DNA from: Cloeon dipterum
Taxonomy: Eukaryota; Arthropoda; Insecta; Ephemeroptera; Baetidae
Assembly (NCBI RefSeq): GCF_949628265.1
Contig: NC_088787.1
Coordinates: 10,096,501-10,160,500 of the forward strand
Direction: 5' to 3'
Length of the DNA: 64,000 nucleotides
Numbering within the stretch: position 1 is the stretch's first letter; the number at the start of each line of letters is the position of its first letter. The notes beneath the pieces are model-generated. The model had not been told where the DNA came from and ran no database searches. It was given only the letters and a program-made list of their open reading frames with translations. This document shows positions 34,723-47,440 of the stretch, piece by piece. Both the position numbers and the translations under genes were made by a program.

Positions 34723-36940
34723 TTATTTGACATGGTACTAACTATCAACTATCATTCACAGAAGGAGCTCAGCGAGTTAGAAAACAAGTTCAAAGTGCTG
34801 CTGGTCAATAATTTTGATCAGCTGACTCAGCGTTTCAAGGAGAACCTCGAAGAGTTGGAGTCTCTTAAGAATTTGTCTCAGTTCATCCCCAGCAAGAAAT
34901 ACGCCAAGGTTGTGTTCCGACGAAAATTGAAAGTTGTAAGTTACAATATAAATTTCTAGGAGAAGGCCAACCTGGAGGAGTTCATCAAGAATCAGACCAG
35001 ACAAGAAAGTTCAGATCTGAACAGTATTCCAAAGAAGAAGTTGAAGCGAGTTGATCTTTCAGAGGTAGAGAAGAACCTTGTGCAGTGGAAAAAAAACCTG
35101 CCTTCCATTATTTCTCATACTGTGACCGACAAGAAAGCATTGGAGGCCCTGGAACAGGCTAAATTCTGCCTTGAAAATATGGAAGATGGCCCTGAAGGAT
35201 TGGCTCTGAAGTGCAATGGCATTGTGAAAACTCTGGCCAGATGTGTCACGTCGGAAGACGCTGATGAATTTGAACAGGCAAGACCCAAACCTAATTTTTA
35301 ATCTTGAGACGTCAAATGGTAGCAATATATGAGCTAAATATTTTTATTTAGGCTACTCTATGCTTTTTCGTTCAGAAAACCTCTCATTAGTGTAATGCAC
35401 TGAACCTTCCAAACGTGTGATATTTATTTAACTACAATATTTCGACTTGTTTGCATATTCATGCTTAATATTTTGCTTTTGAGAGTAGATGAACCTTTAA
35501 AAATCGGTAAAATTAAATTCACCGCACATTATTTTTCATTTTATTATATTGAATTTTCCTAATTATTGATTTATTTCACATGATTTAGGGATTCAATATA
35601 AATTCTCACGGCTACAGGATCAATCAAACTCAATTAATTTTCAGGATACTCGGATGCAAAGCTCAATTTTTGTGCTCTTTTGTAGCTCGTCTTGGAAGCT
35701 CTCACTGTTGAAAATTTAGCTTGCCACGTGTTGTTGAATGAAGATGAGGAGATGGAACAGCAATCTGATGATGTCCCCTCCATCAAATCATTTACCATTG
35801 GTGTTCAACGGCTCCTTCTGACTGGATTGGGCCCTAAAGTGGGCATTACTGTAAGTAAATTTTTTTTAGTGTATAGTAATGTGAACGAAGATAAATCATT
35901 CATAAATCATTTGTATTTCATATTTTGAGTAGGATAAGATATTTAAATTACCTTACAGGCGTTGCAGTTTCTCTTTGAAATTCTCCTTCGCAGTCCTGAA
36001 GTTGTCGAAGTAGATGAAGACTTGCTGGTAATCAACTTGCAAGAGCTGATTTTGAGGCCCACTGGTGAAGCGAAAATTGCTGTGGGACTGAGAATTAATG
36101 CCTTGAAAGTAATTTGCCACATACGCTCCATTAACGTATTCAAGAAGGTGTCCGCAGAGCTGTTCCTCGCAGTTGGAGATGTAATAATGATTTGTGAGCA
36201 CTATGAAAAATTCTATAACGCCATCATCCATACAGGGCAGTTGCACGTCTATTCAAAAGGTTGTCTGCAGGCCCTTCTTGCAGCTGTTTGCTGAGGCAAC
36301 CAAAAGCATCGTTAAGGCTACAAAGGCTAAAGACAAGATACGTTATGCAGAAATGCCTTGGCATGTCATGATAGGCTATACAACAGACGCCATCGAAAGA
36401 GCTGACAAGTCTGCATTGGATGCGATCATTCTTCGCATACAGGTGCTATATAATTTCCTATTTAATTGTGCATTATTTGCGCATGAATCTTTCTACCAGC
36501 GCTCAGTAGAGCATATCGTGAAGGAGTTGGGCAAGAACCGTACTGATAAATTCAAGAAGGTCACTTTCACGATGCTCGAATCGCTGTGGTTGAAAGCGAA
36601 CTATGGTCAGAAGAATGAAGAAATTCTACTTGCTGCATTTGGAGCTCCGTTGGTTGGTGCCTTAACCCTGAAAGACAGAAAGCAAATGTTGGTATTTTAA
36701 TTTATTTTTTGGTCAGTCTAGTGAAATCAATTTCAGGCAGAAAAAATTCCCGATCTCACGTTGTGAGAAAATTGGGAGTAAGTACTTTGGAATTTACCAC
36801 ACTGCTCTAACTGAAGGTAATTGTTTTATTTTGTTGCTATTCAATTTAGTCACACTTGATTAGGAACCCAAGATGCGCCTGTCAATGACTCTTCTCACTC
36901 TCCTGATGTTCCAATGCGAGACAGCGAAGATGGTGTTTAA
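32188..36940 (+). CDS. Gene H copy D: 966-aa form, almost identical to copy C
   Basis: The ATG is at 32,188 and the TAA at 36,938. Every coding exon I compared gives the same protein as copy C, including the derived GC donor (GAACAG|GCAAGA, near 35,277) and the tandem acceptor CAGGCAG before the acidic tail. The alternative short stop would be at 36,764-36,766. The AT microsatellite in the intron at 34,669-34,718 is longer than in copy C. Identity including introns implies a very recent duplication, conversion, or assembly of two haplotypes or duplicates. Confidence 0.75.
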
Positions 36941-37529
36941 TAGGAGCATTGATTGGAAGAGCTAAGCTGCGCTTCTGAAGTGGTCAATGATTTCCCCATG
37001 AATAGGCCACTACCAAACTTCTGAGGAGTTGATACATTATTGAATTATTTTTTAAAAATCAAATCATAAAGGAAACAACTGTTTCGGCTATCAAAGCCTC
37101 GTCAGCAGTACTTTGTCATCTAATAAATATTTAATATTTGAATAAATGTAAAGTTACATACCCCCCTCTAAAGCAAAAAAATCCATTCGAAAGTTGTGAT
37201 AAATTAAATTTTGAATTCACATTAAAAACAAGCTAAATTTTCAATTTAAGAGAAGGAAATAATGAAATAAACTATATTGAATCCTTTTGTACTGGACAGC
37301 CATTTCCTTAAAAACTGCCATTAAAGCCCGAAACTAATGGTCGAAGTATTTGCAAAAGCGAGCAGCTAATGCAAACACAAAAAACCTTAAATCTCGTCTT
37401 TAATCTATGTCTACTTGTGAAATTAATACTATGTATAATACTAACGCATGCAAAATCACACTAGATTCAAGTTAATCCTAAAATATGTACAAATATTTAC
37501 ATGTGGAAGTTCCTCTTCGAGTCTCCACA

Positions 37530-38891
37530 TCAAGCCGGCCACGGGGGACAGCAGTCGCAGGGTTCCATTCGAACTGAGTTGCCAAAATACCTGGACCTTC
37601 TTGAATAACAGAGCGGGAAACTGCATGGACAACCAGCCAGGACGCCGTTGTGAATGCTGCGCAGGTGGTCCTCGTCAAGGATGCCTTTAAGCTTGGATTC
37701 TACGGCAGAAAACTGGTTAGGGTGAATTGAAACAAATCTAACTTTTTTTAACAGCCGGTGGAAAAATGTTGGTGCCGGTATGCTTGTTCCGGAAGCTTGC
37801 AAAACGTGCCATCCCCAGGATAGAGCGGCGTCCAGCAGGTGTAGTTCAGTGAGGTCGGCAGGGAACTTGTCTAAGTTGAGCACTGCCTCCACACTCTGGA
37901 CGTGGGAGAGCCTCCACGCTGCTGACTCGAAGACGGACACTGGGTCCTCCGCCACCTGCTTGAGAAGCCGGTGAGACAGGTATGGGTACAGGTCCTTTTT
38001 GCGAGTTTGCTCCAGGAGGTCGTACAAAAAGAAGGCGTCGAGAGCGCTGTCACACAAGACGTCCTGCTGCACCTCCTGGCACAAGCAATCTGCTTGCCAC
38101 AGCAGACCGTACCTAAAAATGACAGATTTGAGAGAAGAATCAACTTGAGGCAACTTATTCGAGTGGAGTAGGCTGAGGGCCGCATTCATGGCGTCGACGT
38201 CCGGACGACAGAGGGCCTGCAGCTCGAGGAACGAGTCCTGACAGAAGGAAGCGGCCAGTCCTGGGCTGCTGGACTTCAAAGCCTCGCTGTGCACCTTGAA
38301 GATGGCGGCTAGCGGTCCGTCAACAAGCCGAACGAAGATTGTGGCGTTGGGCTTGTCTTCTCGGTATTCAAATTCGACCTCCAAAACCTGTGAACGGTGT
38401 CAAGCGGGACGATCATATCGAAATAACATTCATTATTTATTAACCACCAAATTAGCATGTAAACAACTCCTACTCGGATATCCGAGATTTAAATTTCGAA
38501 GGAAAGCATTCTTGATCACGTGCTTCAAAATTTGTGCAGCAGAAATTATATTTATTTGAAGCATGTTTCGCCTTTTTGTACCCATATGAGAAGCATAAAA
38601 ATCGCGATGCATAATTTTTACTCTGAACTTTCATTCAAGCTCAAAGGAAAATCAGGAAAGAGCTTTTTATTGACGCTTAAAAAATTTTTAAGAAAATATT
38701 AACTACTGCTCCTGTTTGTGCACGTGTTACGGATCCAAAGGCGGCGGCCATGATTGTTTAAGAGTGTCATTGTGTGGTCAACTTAAACTTCATTTTAACC
38801 CCCAAAAGCCTTATAAAATTCAGTTAACACTACTTACAAGTGCTCCGTCGTTCTCTGAGTAGGCAGAATCGTCGTCAGACCAGTATTCCAT
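37530..38891 (-). CDS. BTB-BACK domain protein, copy 4 (303 aa)
   Basis: Exons 38,891-38,838 and 38,387-37,530, open throughout. It has RLVDGPL and KSSSPGL in the BTB part, shared only with copy 5, but AVLNLDKF as in copy 3. The transition from unit-3-like to unit-1-like flanks occurs around this gene. Confidence 0.8.
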
Positions 38892-39148
38892 GATGGAATT
38901 TGGATAAAATAGCGATTTTTCGGAAGAGCGATTTAGCGCGTTACTGTATTCTAAGACTTTGCCCCGAAGGGTGACGTCACAGTCGCTTTTTCCTTTGCTC
39001 CTTGAGTTCTCCTTGAGTGTTGCTGCGTGACTATTGGCTTATCTGTTAACCTTGAGGTAGGAGTTTGAAAGTGGCGGGAAATTGGTTTATTGCAATTCGT
39101 TCATGCCGCGGAAAAAGTCCGATCCCCAACTTGCCACTTTGAAACAAG

Positions 39149-40218
39149 TTTTGAAATGGATTTCCCAAAGAAAGACATTCGCTTAAAAAATCCTCACGTC
39201 AGACACATTATAAGGAAAATTTATTTATTATGTTAGAAAAATGAAATAACAAGTTATATTTTTAGAAAATTATTTGATAATTTGAAATCCGTTAAACACT
39301 TAAGTTATTATTTCAAATGCACTGGTTTGAATACCTAGAATTGGAATAATAGGGAGTGTTTGAATTATGTTTTACAGTTTACCAACATTGAGAGCTTGAC
39401 TTTCCTCGGCTTCCCGCCTTACGTTATGTTCTGCTTTATCTACACCTTCGGAGCTAAACTAAACGCATTGAACATCCAACACGATGACCGCATGATTGAA
39501 CCGTTCCTGAATTTAAATCGGATGTCCACTGCTTGCGCTTTGCTTTGAGAGACTACGATTGTGGCTAGTCGTCAGCGACCCAGAGCCAATCACTTTTTAC
39601 GCTCGTCTCAGCGTGTGGAATTGAATTTTACGTTGTAAGTATTATTTAAAATAAGGTTATGGGAATTCCAGTCGCTCGTCTAGTTTTGCTGTGTGTGACA
39701 TTCTTTCTATTTGACACACACACCATATATATTCTGTACATATCTGATAGTTTGTAAACTAGATCATAAGCCTTTAAATTGTCTGATTCGTGCTTATTTA
39801 GTGTATGGTGTCAGTCGCACGGGAAAAAAGTCGGTTGCGAAACATAAAAATGAGCTAATAATCCAAATAAACACATTTAAAATATTTTATTGGAAAACTG
39901 CTATTGTAGATATATCAAAATGCAAACTTTTTGATTTAAAATCATCTTGTTTGCATCGACTATATATAGAATAGACCAAATATGCATGTTTTTGGGATTG
40001 TCGCGTTTAAAAGGTGTCTTGCATTGCGTGCGATCCCAAAATGTTTCTAGTTTACAAACTCTAGAATTCCATACAACATGCAAAATGGCCTAAATAGTGA
40101 TTCGGTACCAGATTTTTAATTAAATCTGGTACCGAATCACTAATATTAATAACGTATCAACCAGCTGGTTTGTGGATGAACAGATCCTAGACATATTTGA
40201 CAGTATTTTTTACTTCAG
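39149..40218 (+). pseudogene. LRR-gene fragments, unit 4 (broken)
   Basis: Long form as in unit 1: exon 3 end, exon 4 body (about 39,365-39,635), a hairpin-rich intron insert, the palindrome at 40,095-40,142 and the exon 5 scrap (STSWFVDEQILDIF). The exon 4 body carries the same extra T near TTTGCTTTGAGAGAC as units 1 and 3. Confidence 0.7.
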
Positions 40219-41089
40219 CAGTGGCAGAGGGCTGATGAAATCAATGGCGATTCATCTGAAGAAGAAAGTGTTGAGGCAAAGCAGGGTAGCCAGAAGTAGA
40301 GTTAGAGTGGAGGTTCCAGCAGTGGTGCGCCGGTTGCCTTGCATCAACGAAACCAATCTAATGGAAACGCCAGAGTCCCTCATCACCACTTTCCTCATCA
40401 GCCAAACTTATGCCTCCGCCAGATCTTCAGTCAGAAGGTCGATCCTTCCGTCACGAGAAATTTCGCCTCCCCCTTGGCCAAACCCAACATGTTTGGAGAA
40501 CCTGCTGAGCAGTCTGAAGTTGCTTCCATGAAAGATAGAGAGGCAAGTATTTGTGTGTTGTGCGAATTAAGGCGATGAAAATAATATTAGTTTTTTACAG
40601 CTGAAGCCTACGCTCTTTTTGAAGGAACATCGAGAGAGGAAGAGGTGAATTTTGAGGTCAAGCTTGCAGCCAAAGAAAATAAGTTCACAATTGTGAAGAA
40701 AAGAGTGCCCTCCGGTATAACAATAAGAAGAAGACTGTTAGCAGGAACCCAACAAGAACCAATACTGGATTCACGCGACCTGCCATCCTTAAAGAACTGA
40801 AGAAAGATCAGTATAGGTGCATAAACGCCTGCTTGAAAAGGTACAAACATTATCAAGACATTGCATCAAATATTAATTTAACATTTTTGGTCCACAGCTG
40901 GAAAAATGCTTTAAGAGTGGTCTTTTTAGAGTTAGGAATGACTTTCTCGGGACTCTCTCGATGAACATCAACATTGTGTCGAGAAAGAAGAAGGTGAATG
41001 AAGCAAACGTAAGGAAGGTCATGAGGGCCTGCCATACAGCAGGCGTGGCCAAGAATTTTAACAAGTTTGCCAGGTTAATTTGTACGTGA
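40219..41089 (+). pseudogene. 3' part of the basic-tailed, possibly CENP-T-like gene, unit 4
   Basis: Same structure as unit 1, with the 4-nt shortfall. Local changes include AAGGTCGATCC for AAGATGTATCC in the first block. The final TGA is at 41,087. Confidence 0.4.
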
Positions 41090-42190
41090 GTACCTCCGTA
41101 CCTAGGATTATTTTTTATTTGTCAATAAATTTTGTTACTTTATCAATGTCATTATTAATATCACTTAAAAAACCCTGAAAAAAAAAACTTATCAAGCAGT
41201 TATTTCACTTAATGAAAGATCGGTAAGATCATTTAATGTCCAACAGAAGTTTTATTATAAAATAAAGGCTTTTCGTTTTTGTTACCTATACATATTACTA
41301 ATAAAAAATTAAAAACATTTGCATCCAATTTGAAGAAAAATATTGATGATTCAAATATCATTAACTAACAATAAAATAATAAACTTTTTCCATAAAATTT
41401 AATATTGTAAGACAAGCTTGGTCTGTTTTAACACACAATCAGAATCTTTCGGGAGTTTTTCTGATCTGGGGGCATGTCACAGCACCGTTTTGTAGCTCGA
41501 CCTGGAAACACTACAATGCGTTGCCATTTTTTCACAAGGTAGCTTGCCGTGATCCGCCCCCTGATTGTAGGAGGGTGTGCATCCGTGCGCAAAGGCTTGA
41601 CTTTTATCGCATCATTCAGCAGAGCTGTGAAGTGCAATAAAAATACTAATTTATATACTCGATCTTCCAGTGTTTCACTATAAACGAAAATTAATTCTGC
41701 TGTAAAATATTCAAGAAATTAATTTTCATTCCTGTATTTATGAAAGAGTGAATTTCCTGAACAAGAAATAAATAAGAAACAATAAATCAAATAAATTACA
41801 ATTCAATGCTCCTTCCTGCTTTCTCAAACTTAAAAATTAAATATGTGCCTTATTAAAATTCTGTTTTTTCTTGTATTTTTACTATATATATAGTCTTCCA
41901 TGAACATTTTACTGCACGAAACTTTTAATATGTTTCATTAGTTGGAATTTCCAAACGTTTTTCGGGTTTTCCAAACTTCTATTTTTTTTTACATCCAACA
42001 CAGATGATTTTTTTGCATCACAAGACACAAAATTATTAATATTCAAAAATAAGTAAAATAAATTATTTTTCAAAATTATAATTTTTTTAAAATTTTCAAG
42101 TTAAGTTTGTCCAGCATTATTTTTATTTTCCTAAAAAATCCCGATGAAATTTTACTTGTTGCACGATGGAAATAATACTAGAAAAAAGCA
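41090..42190. other. Spacer across the unit 4/5 boundary
   Basis: AT-rich spacer like those of the other units, with no gene. The leader block of unit 5 follows, with an in-place duplication of TTGCTG near 42,325 and an extra stretch near 42,535-42,570. Confidence 0.5.
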
Positions 42191-43412
42191 GGATGATCTA
42201 AATTACTGTCTTGGAATTCGCGCTGCTCTTGCGTGTGTGGCTATGTGCTAAAAATCCTAAAAATTGAAGACGGAAGAACATAGCTGAAGCGTGACCGCGC
42301 GCGATCACAGTCAAGAGGTGTTGCTGTTGCTGCATGATACCAATATGCAATCAGGGGAAGCGCGGGAAAAAGTTGGGTTCATGCTCTGCTCGCAACTCGC
42401 AATGTCGCAATAGCTCTCTGCTTGTCTCTGGCTGGTAGGTGTGCTGGAGGATGAAAAAAGTCGAGAAAGCGGGGAGAGCTGCAGCTTTAGCTGGCGCCGC
42501 TGGAGGGAGAAAGGAGAATAGACGAGTGTTACTCGCCGCGGCTCGCCGGAAAGTTTCTGACTTTACTGAGTTGAGGAAATGAGGACGCGACTGACTAGAC
42601 TAGACCACAGCGAAAAGTTGGCGAAGGACATCACCAGACTGACCAGACATTCCGGTCGTTTTCATCCTCCTAAACTTGGAAGAAGTAGGTGGTTTTATTC
42701 TACAGAACGCTTGGATATCGGGCTGGACGCAAAGAATTTGAGGAGTTGAAGCAAAGCGGAATACGCGTACATTCCAGCACCAGCAGTATGTCGCTATTAA
42801 TTTTTTTACATATTTAAATGTATGTACATTATTATGATAATAATTATGTAATGTACATAATATGTGCGCATAATGTTTTATGATTGCGAGAAAGGTCATT
42901 GTTACAATGAACATTGTTACAATGTGCATATTATGGATATTATTATGCATGTACGTAACTCTCATTTCGTAGCACGTCGTTTATGATACACATTACATAC
43001 ATTGTTATTCCTAATTAGATACATACATTCAGACATACGACCATTTTAAATTGTACAAAAATTCTACCTCTTTCGTTTGTTGATCACTTGTCTTATAATT
43101 TTAAAAGTAAAATTTTTTAATTTTGTGGTTCCTGGCAGGGTTTAATATTTCATTAATGCGTATGCCCTGCTCGTCGTTTTTCAGTCAGATATACACACAC
43201 ATGTGTATATCTACCATATTGTACCAAAAGTGTATGTATGGTTAATTCAAATTCATAGGTCTAGATGAAGAAATTTTCTTTGCTTTGCATAGTTATATTA
43301 TAATAAATAAGATGTGTGCAAAGACAGAAATATGATGTGGCGAGCTAATATTTTGGCATGCATATATATATGTACAGTATTTGACATTGTACTAACGAAC
43401 TCTCATTCACAG

Positions 43413-43928
43413 AAGCTGCGCGGCGAGTTGGAAAACAAATTCAAAGTGCCGCTGGGCAATAATTTCGATCAGCTGACCCAGCGTTCCAAGGAGAACCTTA
43501 AAGAGTTGGAGTCTCTGAAGAATTTGTTTCAGTTCATCCCCAGCATGAAATTAGCCATTGTTGTGTTCCGACGAAAATTGAAAGTTGTAAGTTACAATAT
43601 AAATTTCTAGGAGAAGGCCAACCTGGAGGAGTTCATCAAGAATCAGACCAGACAAGAAAGTTCAGATCTGAACAGTATTCCAAAGAAGAAGTTGAAGCGA
43701 GTTGATCTTTCAGAGGTAGAGAAGAACCTTGTGCAGTGGAAAAAAAACCTGCCTTCCATTATTTCTGGTACTGTGACCGATAAGAAAGCATTGGAGGCCC
43801 TGGAACAGGCTAAATTCTGCCTTGAAAATATGGAAGATGGCACTGAAGAATTGGCTCCGAGTTGCAAGGGCATTGTGAAAACTCTGGCCAGATGTGTCAC
43901 GTCGGAAGACGCTGATGAATTTGAACCG
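43413..43928 (+). pseudogene. Gene H copy E: two-exon remnant
   Basis: Exons 43,413-43,586 (KLRGELENKFKVPLGNNFDQ and on) and 43,611-43,928 retain exact lengths (174 and 318 nt) and open frames, unlike the unit 2 remnant. They have no start, no other exons and no plausible partner exon downstream, where the inverted-terminus element begins at 44,080. An unspliced or exon-trapped transcript is conceivable but unsupported. Confidence 0.75.
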
Positions 43929-44079
43929 GTAATCCAATTTTAAATATTGACGAGACGTCAAATGTTTGCAATATGAGAGCTAAACATTTTTATCTGGGCT
44001 ACGCTATGCTTTTCCGTTCCGAATAACTTCGTCCAGGTTGTTTCCAAACAATCTTGTGCAGATGAAGATTTCCATTTTG

Positions 44080-45159
44080 CGTTACGCGTCCAGAAAAAAG
44101 TGAATATTCATTGTGCGTCAACGAGCAAAAGGTAAAACTGCAGTCTCGTGATTTTACAGGATAGGGTTTTATTTGTCTGCTGCTTTAACTATACACTCAC
44201 CGTGTTAACGACCCCACTTTTTAAATGACTCATTTCCGCCTATTTTGAAACAATAAATCGTCTTGATAAATACAATAGAAGCGGAGAAATTACCCTCTAT
44301 TTGCCAGGTACATTCGAAGTAAGTCCAGTTTGCCATGTTATTTTCAAATTGTACAACTAAATTGAAGCCAGAAAATGGTTAACTATTTAACAGCCAAAAG
44401 CTTCCAAGACGATTTATGAATGTCCTTTATTTGTTTCAAAAATAATTTTTAATCTGAAGTATATTTGCCCCAAAATTATGAAAAAAGTGTGAAACGCATT
44501 AAATTAAATATAAACGTTTTATTAATTATTGATTATTTGAACTAAACACCATATTATTCATCTATCATGATACATATTTTAATTGGATTTTAACATTAAA
44601 TTTCTGAAAATAATTTAGTTCCCTATATAAAATACGCGAGGTGTGTAAGGATTTGCCGAATCAATTATGTCCGAGTGTGGTTTCCGGACCAGACCCCTGA
44701 GTGGCCGAGGACCCCGGAGGGTTTGCCCGCTGGGCCCGTAGGGGCCCACCAGGGGCCCCTGACGTGGGGCGCTTCCCTATCTTCCTGTGTTGTTTACAAT
44801 AATTGTTTAATCCGGGTATAAAAAAACAATATATTTGATGGAGTTATTTCTCGTGGAAAAATAGTGAAATCCAACTAATTTCAAAATAGCCATTTATTTC
44901 AGAAATCATTGAAAAATTCCATTTTGCAATATAATTTATGATAGGAAGTTCATGTAGAATTGCTTCTTTCCCTTAGGAACGTAGACAAGCAGGTCCCTAC
45001 TATCCTTTGACTTGGCTCCTGAAATCCTTTGAGGTACATTGTAGAGAGGTCTGGGCTCTCGCAACCTTATTATTATATTTACCATTTTCACGATTTACCT
45101 TTTCTACCATTTGCTCGCTAACGCACAATGAATAATTACTTTTTTCCGGGCGCGTAACG
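44080..45159. mobile_element. ~1.08-kb element with 55-bp imperfect terminal inverted repeats, unit 5
   Basis: Same length as the unit 2 copy and differing at only a few positions, for example ACGCACAATG for AAGCACAATG in the right arm. The arms are 44,080-44,134 and 45,105-45,159. Matching flanks show that the element was already beside the truncated gene H before these units were copied, so this is one insertion event, not two. Confidence 0.55.
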
Positions 45160-45821
45160 ATTTATTGTTCGATTTCTTCATTGGTTGGTGCGGTGTCTTT
45201 AGCTACTGCTTCTTGCCGGTTACTCCTATCCTCTCTAATCGCTGCCAGCAGAGCTTGGCGAAGTGACTATATAATCTGAACACGATCAATAGGCCACTAC
45301 CTAACTTCTGAGGAGTTGATACATTTTATTGAATTCTTAATTAAAAATCAAATTATTAAGGAAACAGCTGTTTCGGCTATCAAAGCCTCGTCAGCAGTAC
45401 TTTGTCATCTAATAAATATTTAATATTTGAATAGATGTAAAAGTTACATACCCCCCTCTAAAGCAAAAGAAATCCATTCGAAAGTTGTGATAAATTAAAT
45501 TTTGAATTCACATTAAAAACAAGCTAAATTTTCAATTTAAGAGAAGGAAATAATGAACTAAACTATATTGAATCCTTTTGTACTGGACAGCTATTTCCCT
45601 AAAAAACTGCCATTAAAGCCCGAAACTAACGGTCAAAGTATTTGCAAAAGCGAGCAGCTAATGCAAACACAAAAAACCTTAAATCTCGTCTTTAATCTAT
45701 GTCTACTTGTGAAATTAATACTATGTATAATACTAACGCATGCAAAATCACACTAGATTCAAGTTAATCCTAAAATATGTACAAATATTTACATGTGGAA
45801 GTTCCTCTTCGAGTCTCCACA

Positions 45822-47183
45822 TCAAGCCGGCCACGGGGGACAGCAGTCGCAGGGTTCCATTCGAACTGAGTTGCCAAAATACCTGGACCTTCTCGAATAG
45901 CATAGCGGGAAACTGCATGGACAACCAGCCAGGACGCCGTTGTGAATGCTGCGCAGGTGGTCCTCGTCAAGGATGCCTTTAAGCTTGGATTCTACGGCAG
46001 AAAACTGGTTAGGGTGAATTGAAACAAATCTCACTTTTTTTAACAGCCGGTGGAAAAATGTTGGTGCCGGTATGCTTGTTCCGGAAGCTTGAAAAACGTG
46101 CCATCCCCAGGATAGAGCGGCGTCCAGCAGGTGTAGTTCAGTGAGGTCGGCAGGGAACTTGTCTAAGCTGAGCACTGCCTCCACACTGTGGACGTGGGAG
46201 ACCCCCCACGCTGCTGACTCGAAGACGGACACCGGGTCCTCCGCCACCTGCTTGAGAAGCCGGTGAGACAGGTATGGGTACAGGTCCTTTTTGCGAGTTT
46301 GCTCCAGGAGGTCGTACAAAAAGAAGGCGTCGAGAGCGCTGTCACACAAGAGGTCGTGCTGCACCTCCTGGCACAAGCAATCTGCTTGCCAAAGCAGACC
46401 GTACCTAAAAATGACAGATTTGAGAGAAGAATCTACTTGAGGCAACTTATTCGAGTGGAGTAGGCTGAGGGCCGCATTCATGGCGTCGACGTCCGGACGA
46501 CAGAGGGCCTGCAGCTCGAGGAACGAGTCCTGACAGAAGGAAGCGGCCAGTCCTGGGCTGCTGGACTTCAAAGCCTCGCTGTGCACCTTGAAGATGGCGG
46601 CTAGCGGTCCGTCAACAAGCCGAACGAAGATTGTGGCGTTGGGCTTGTCTTCTCGGTATTCAAATTCGACCTCCAAAACCTGTGAACGGTGTCAAGCGGG
46701 ACGATCATATCGAAATAACATTCATTATTTATTAACCACCAAATTAGCATGTAAACAACTCCTACTCGGATATCCGAGATTTAAATTTCAAAGGAAAGCA
46801 TTCTTGATCACGTGCTTCAAAATTTGTGCAGCAGAAATTATATTTATTTGAAGCATGTTTCGCCTTTTTGTACCCATACGAGAAGCATAAAAATCGCGAT
46901 GCATAATTTTTACTCTGAACTTTAATTCAAGCTCAAAGGAAAATCAGGAAAGAGCTTTTTATTGACGCATAAAAAATTTTTAAGAAAATATTAACTACTG
47001 CTCCTGTTTGTGCACGTGTTACGGATCCAAAGGCGGCGGCCATGATTGTTTAAGAGTGTCATTGTGTGGTCAACTTAAACTTCATTTTAACCCCCAAAAG
47101 CCTTATAAAATTCAGTTAACACTACTTACAAGTGCTCCGTCGTTCTCTGAGTAGGCAGAATCGTCGTCAGACCAGTATTCCAT
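45822..47183 (-). CDS. BTB-BACK domain protein, copy 5 (303 aa)
   Basis: Exons 47,183-47,130 and 46,679-45,822, with all signals intact. Unique changes are AAWGVSHVHSVE (others AAWRLSHVQSVE). The LVDG and SSSPG residues are shared with copy 4, and QHDLLCD with copy 3. Its upstream region still has the CRE at 47,264-47,271 although the unit is cut about 460 bp beyond the ATG. Confidence 0.8.
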
Positions 47184-47440
47184 GATGGAATTTGGATAAA
47201 ATAGCGATTTTTCGGAAGAGCGATTTAGCGCGTTACTGTATTCTAAGACTTTGCCCCGAAGGGTGACGTCACAGTCGCTTTTTCCTTTGCTCCTTGAGTT
47301 CTCCTTGAGTGTTGCCGCGTGACTATTGGCTTATCTGTTAACCTTGAGGTAGGAGTTTGAAAGTGGCGGGAAATTGGTTTATTGCAATTCGTTCGTGCCG
47401 CGGAAAAAGTCCGATCCCCAACTTGCCACTTTGAAACAAG

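Larger units (their letters stand above)
30373..41560 (+). repeat. Tandem array unit 4 (11.2 kb, full form, mosaic)
   Basis: The front half, through gene H and its 3' flank, is nearly identical to unit 3. The rear half, from about 38,500 onward, matches unit 1, including the 48-bp palindrome at 40,095-40,142 and the exon 5 scrap. The switch falls within or just after the BTB-BACK gene. This is direct evidence for exchange or conversion between units. Confidence 0.85.
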
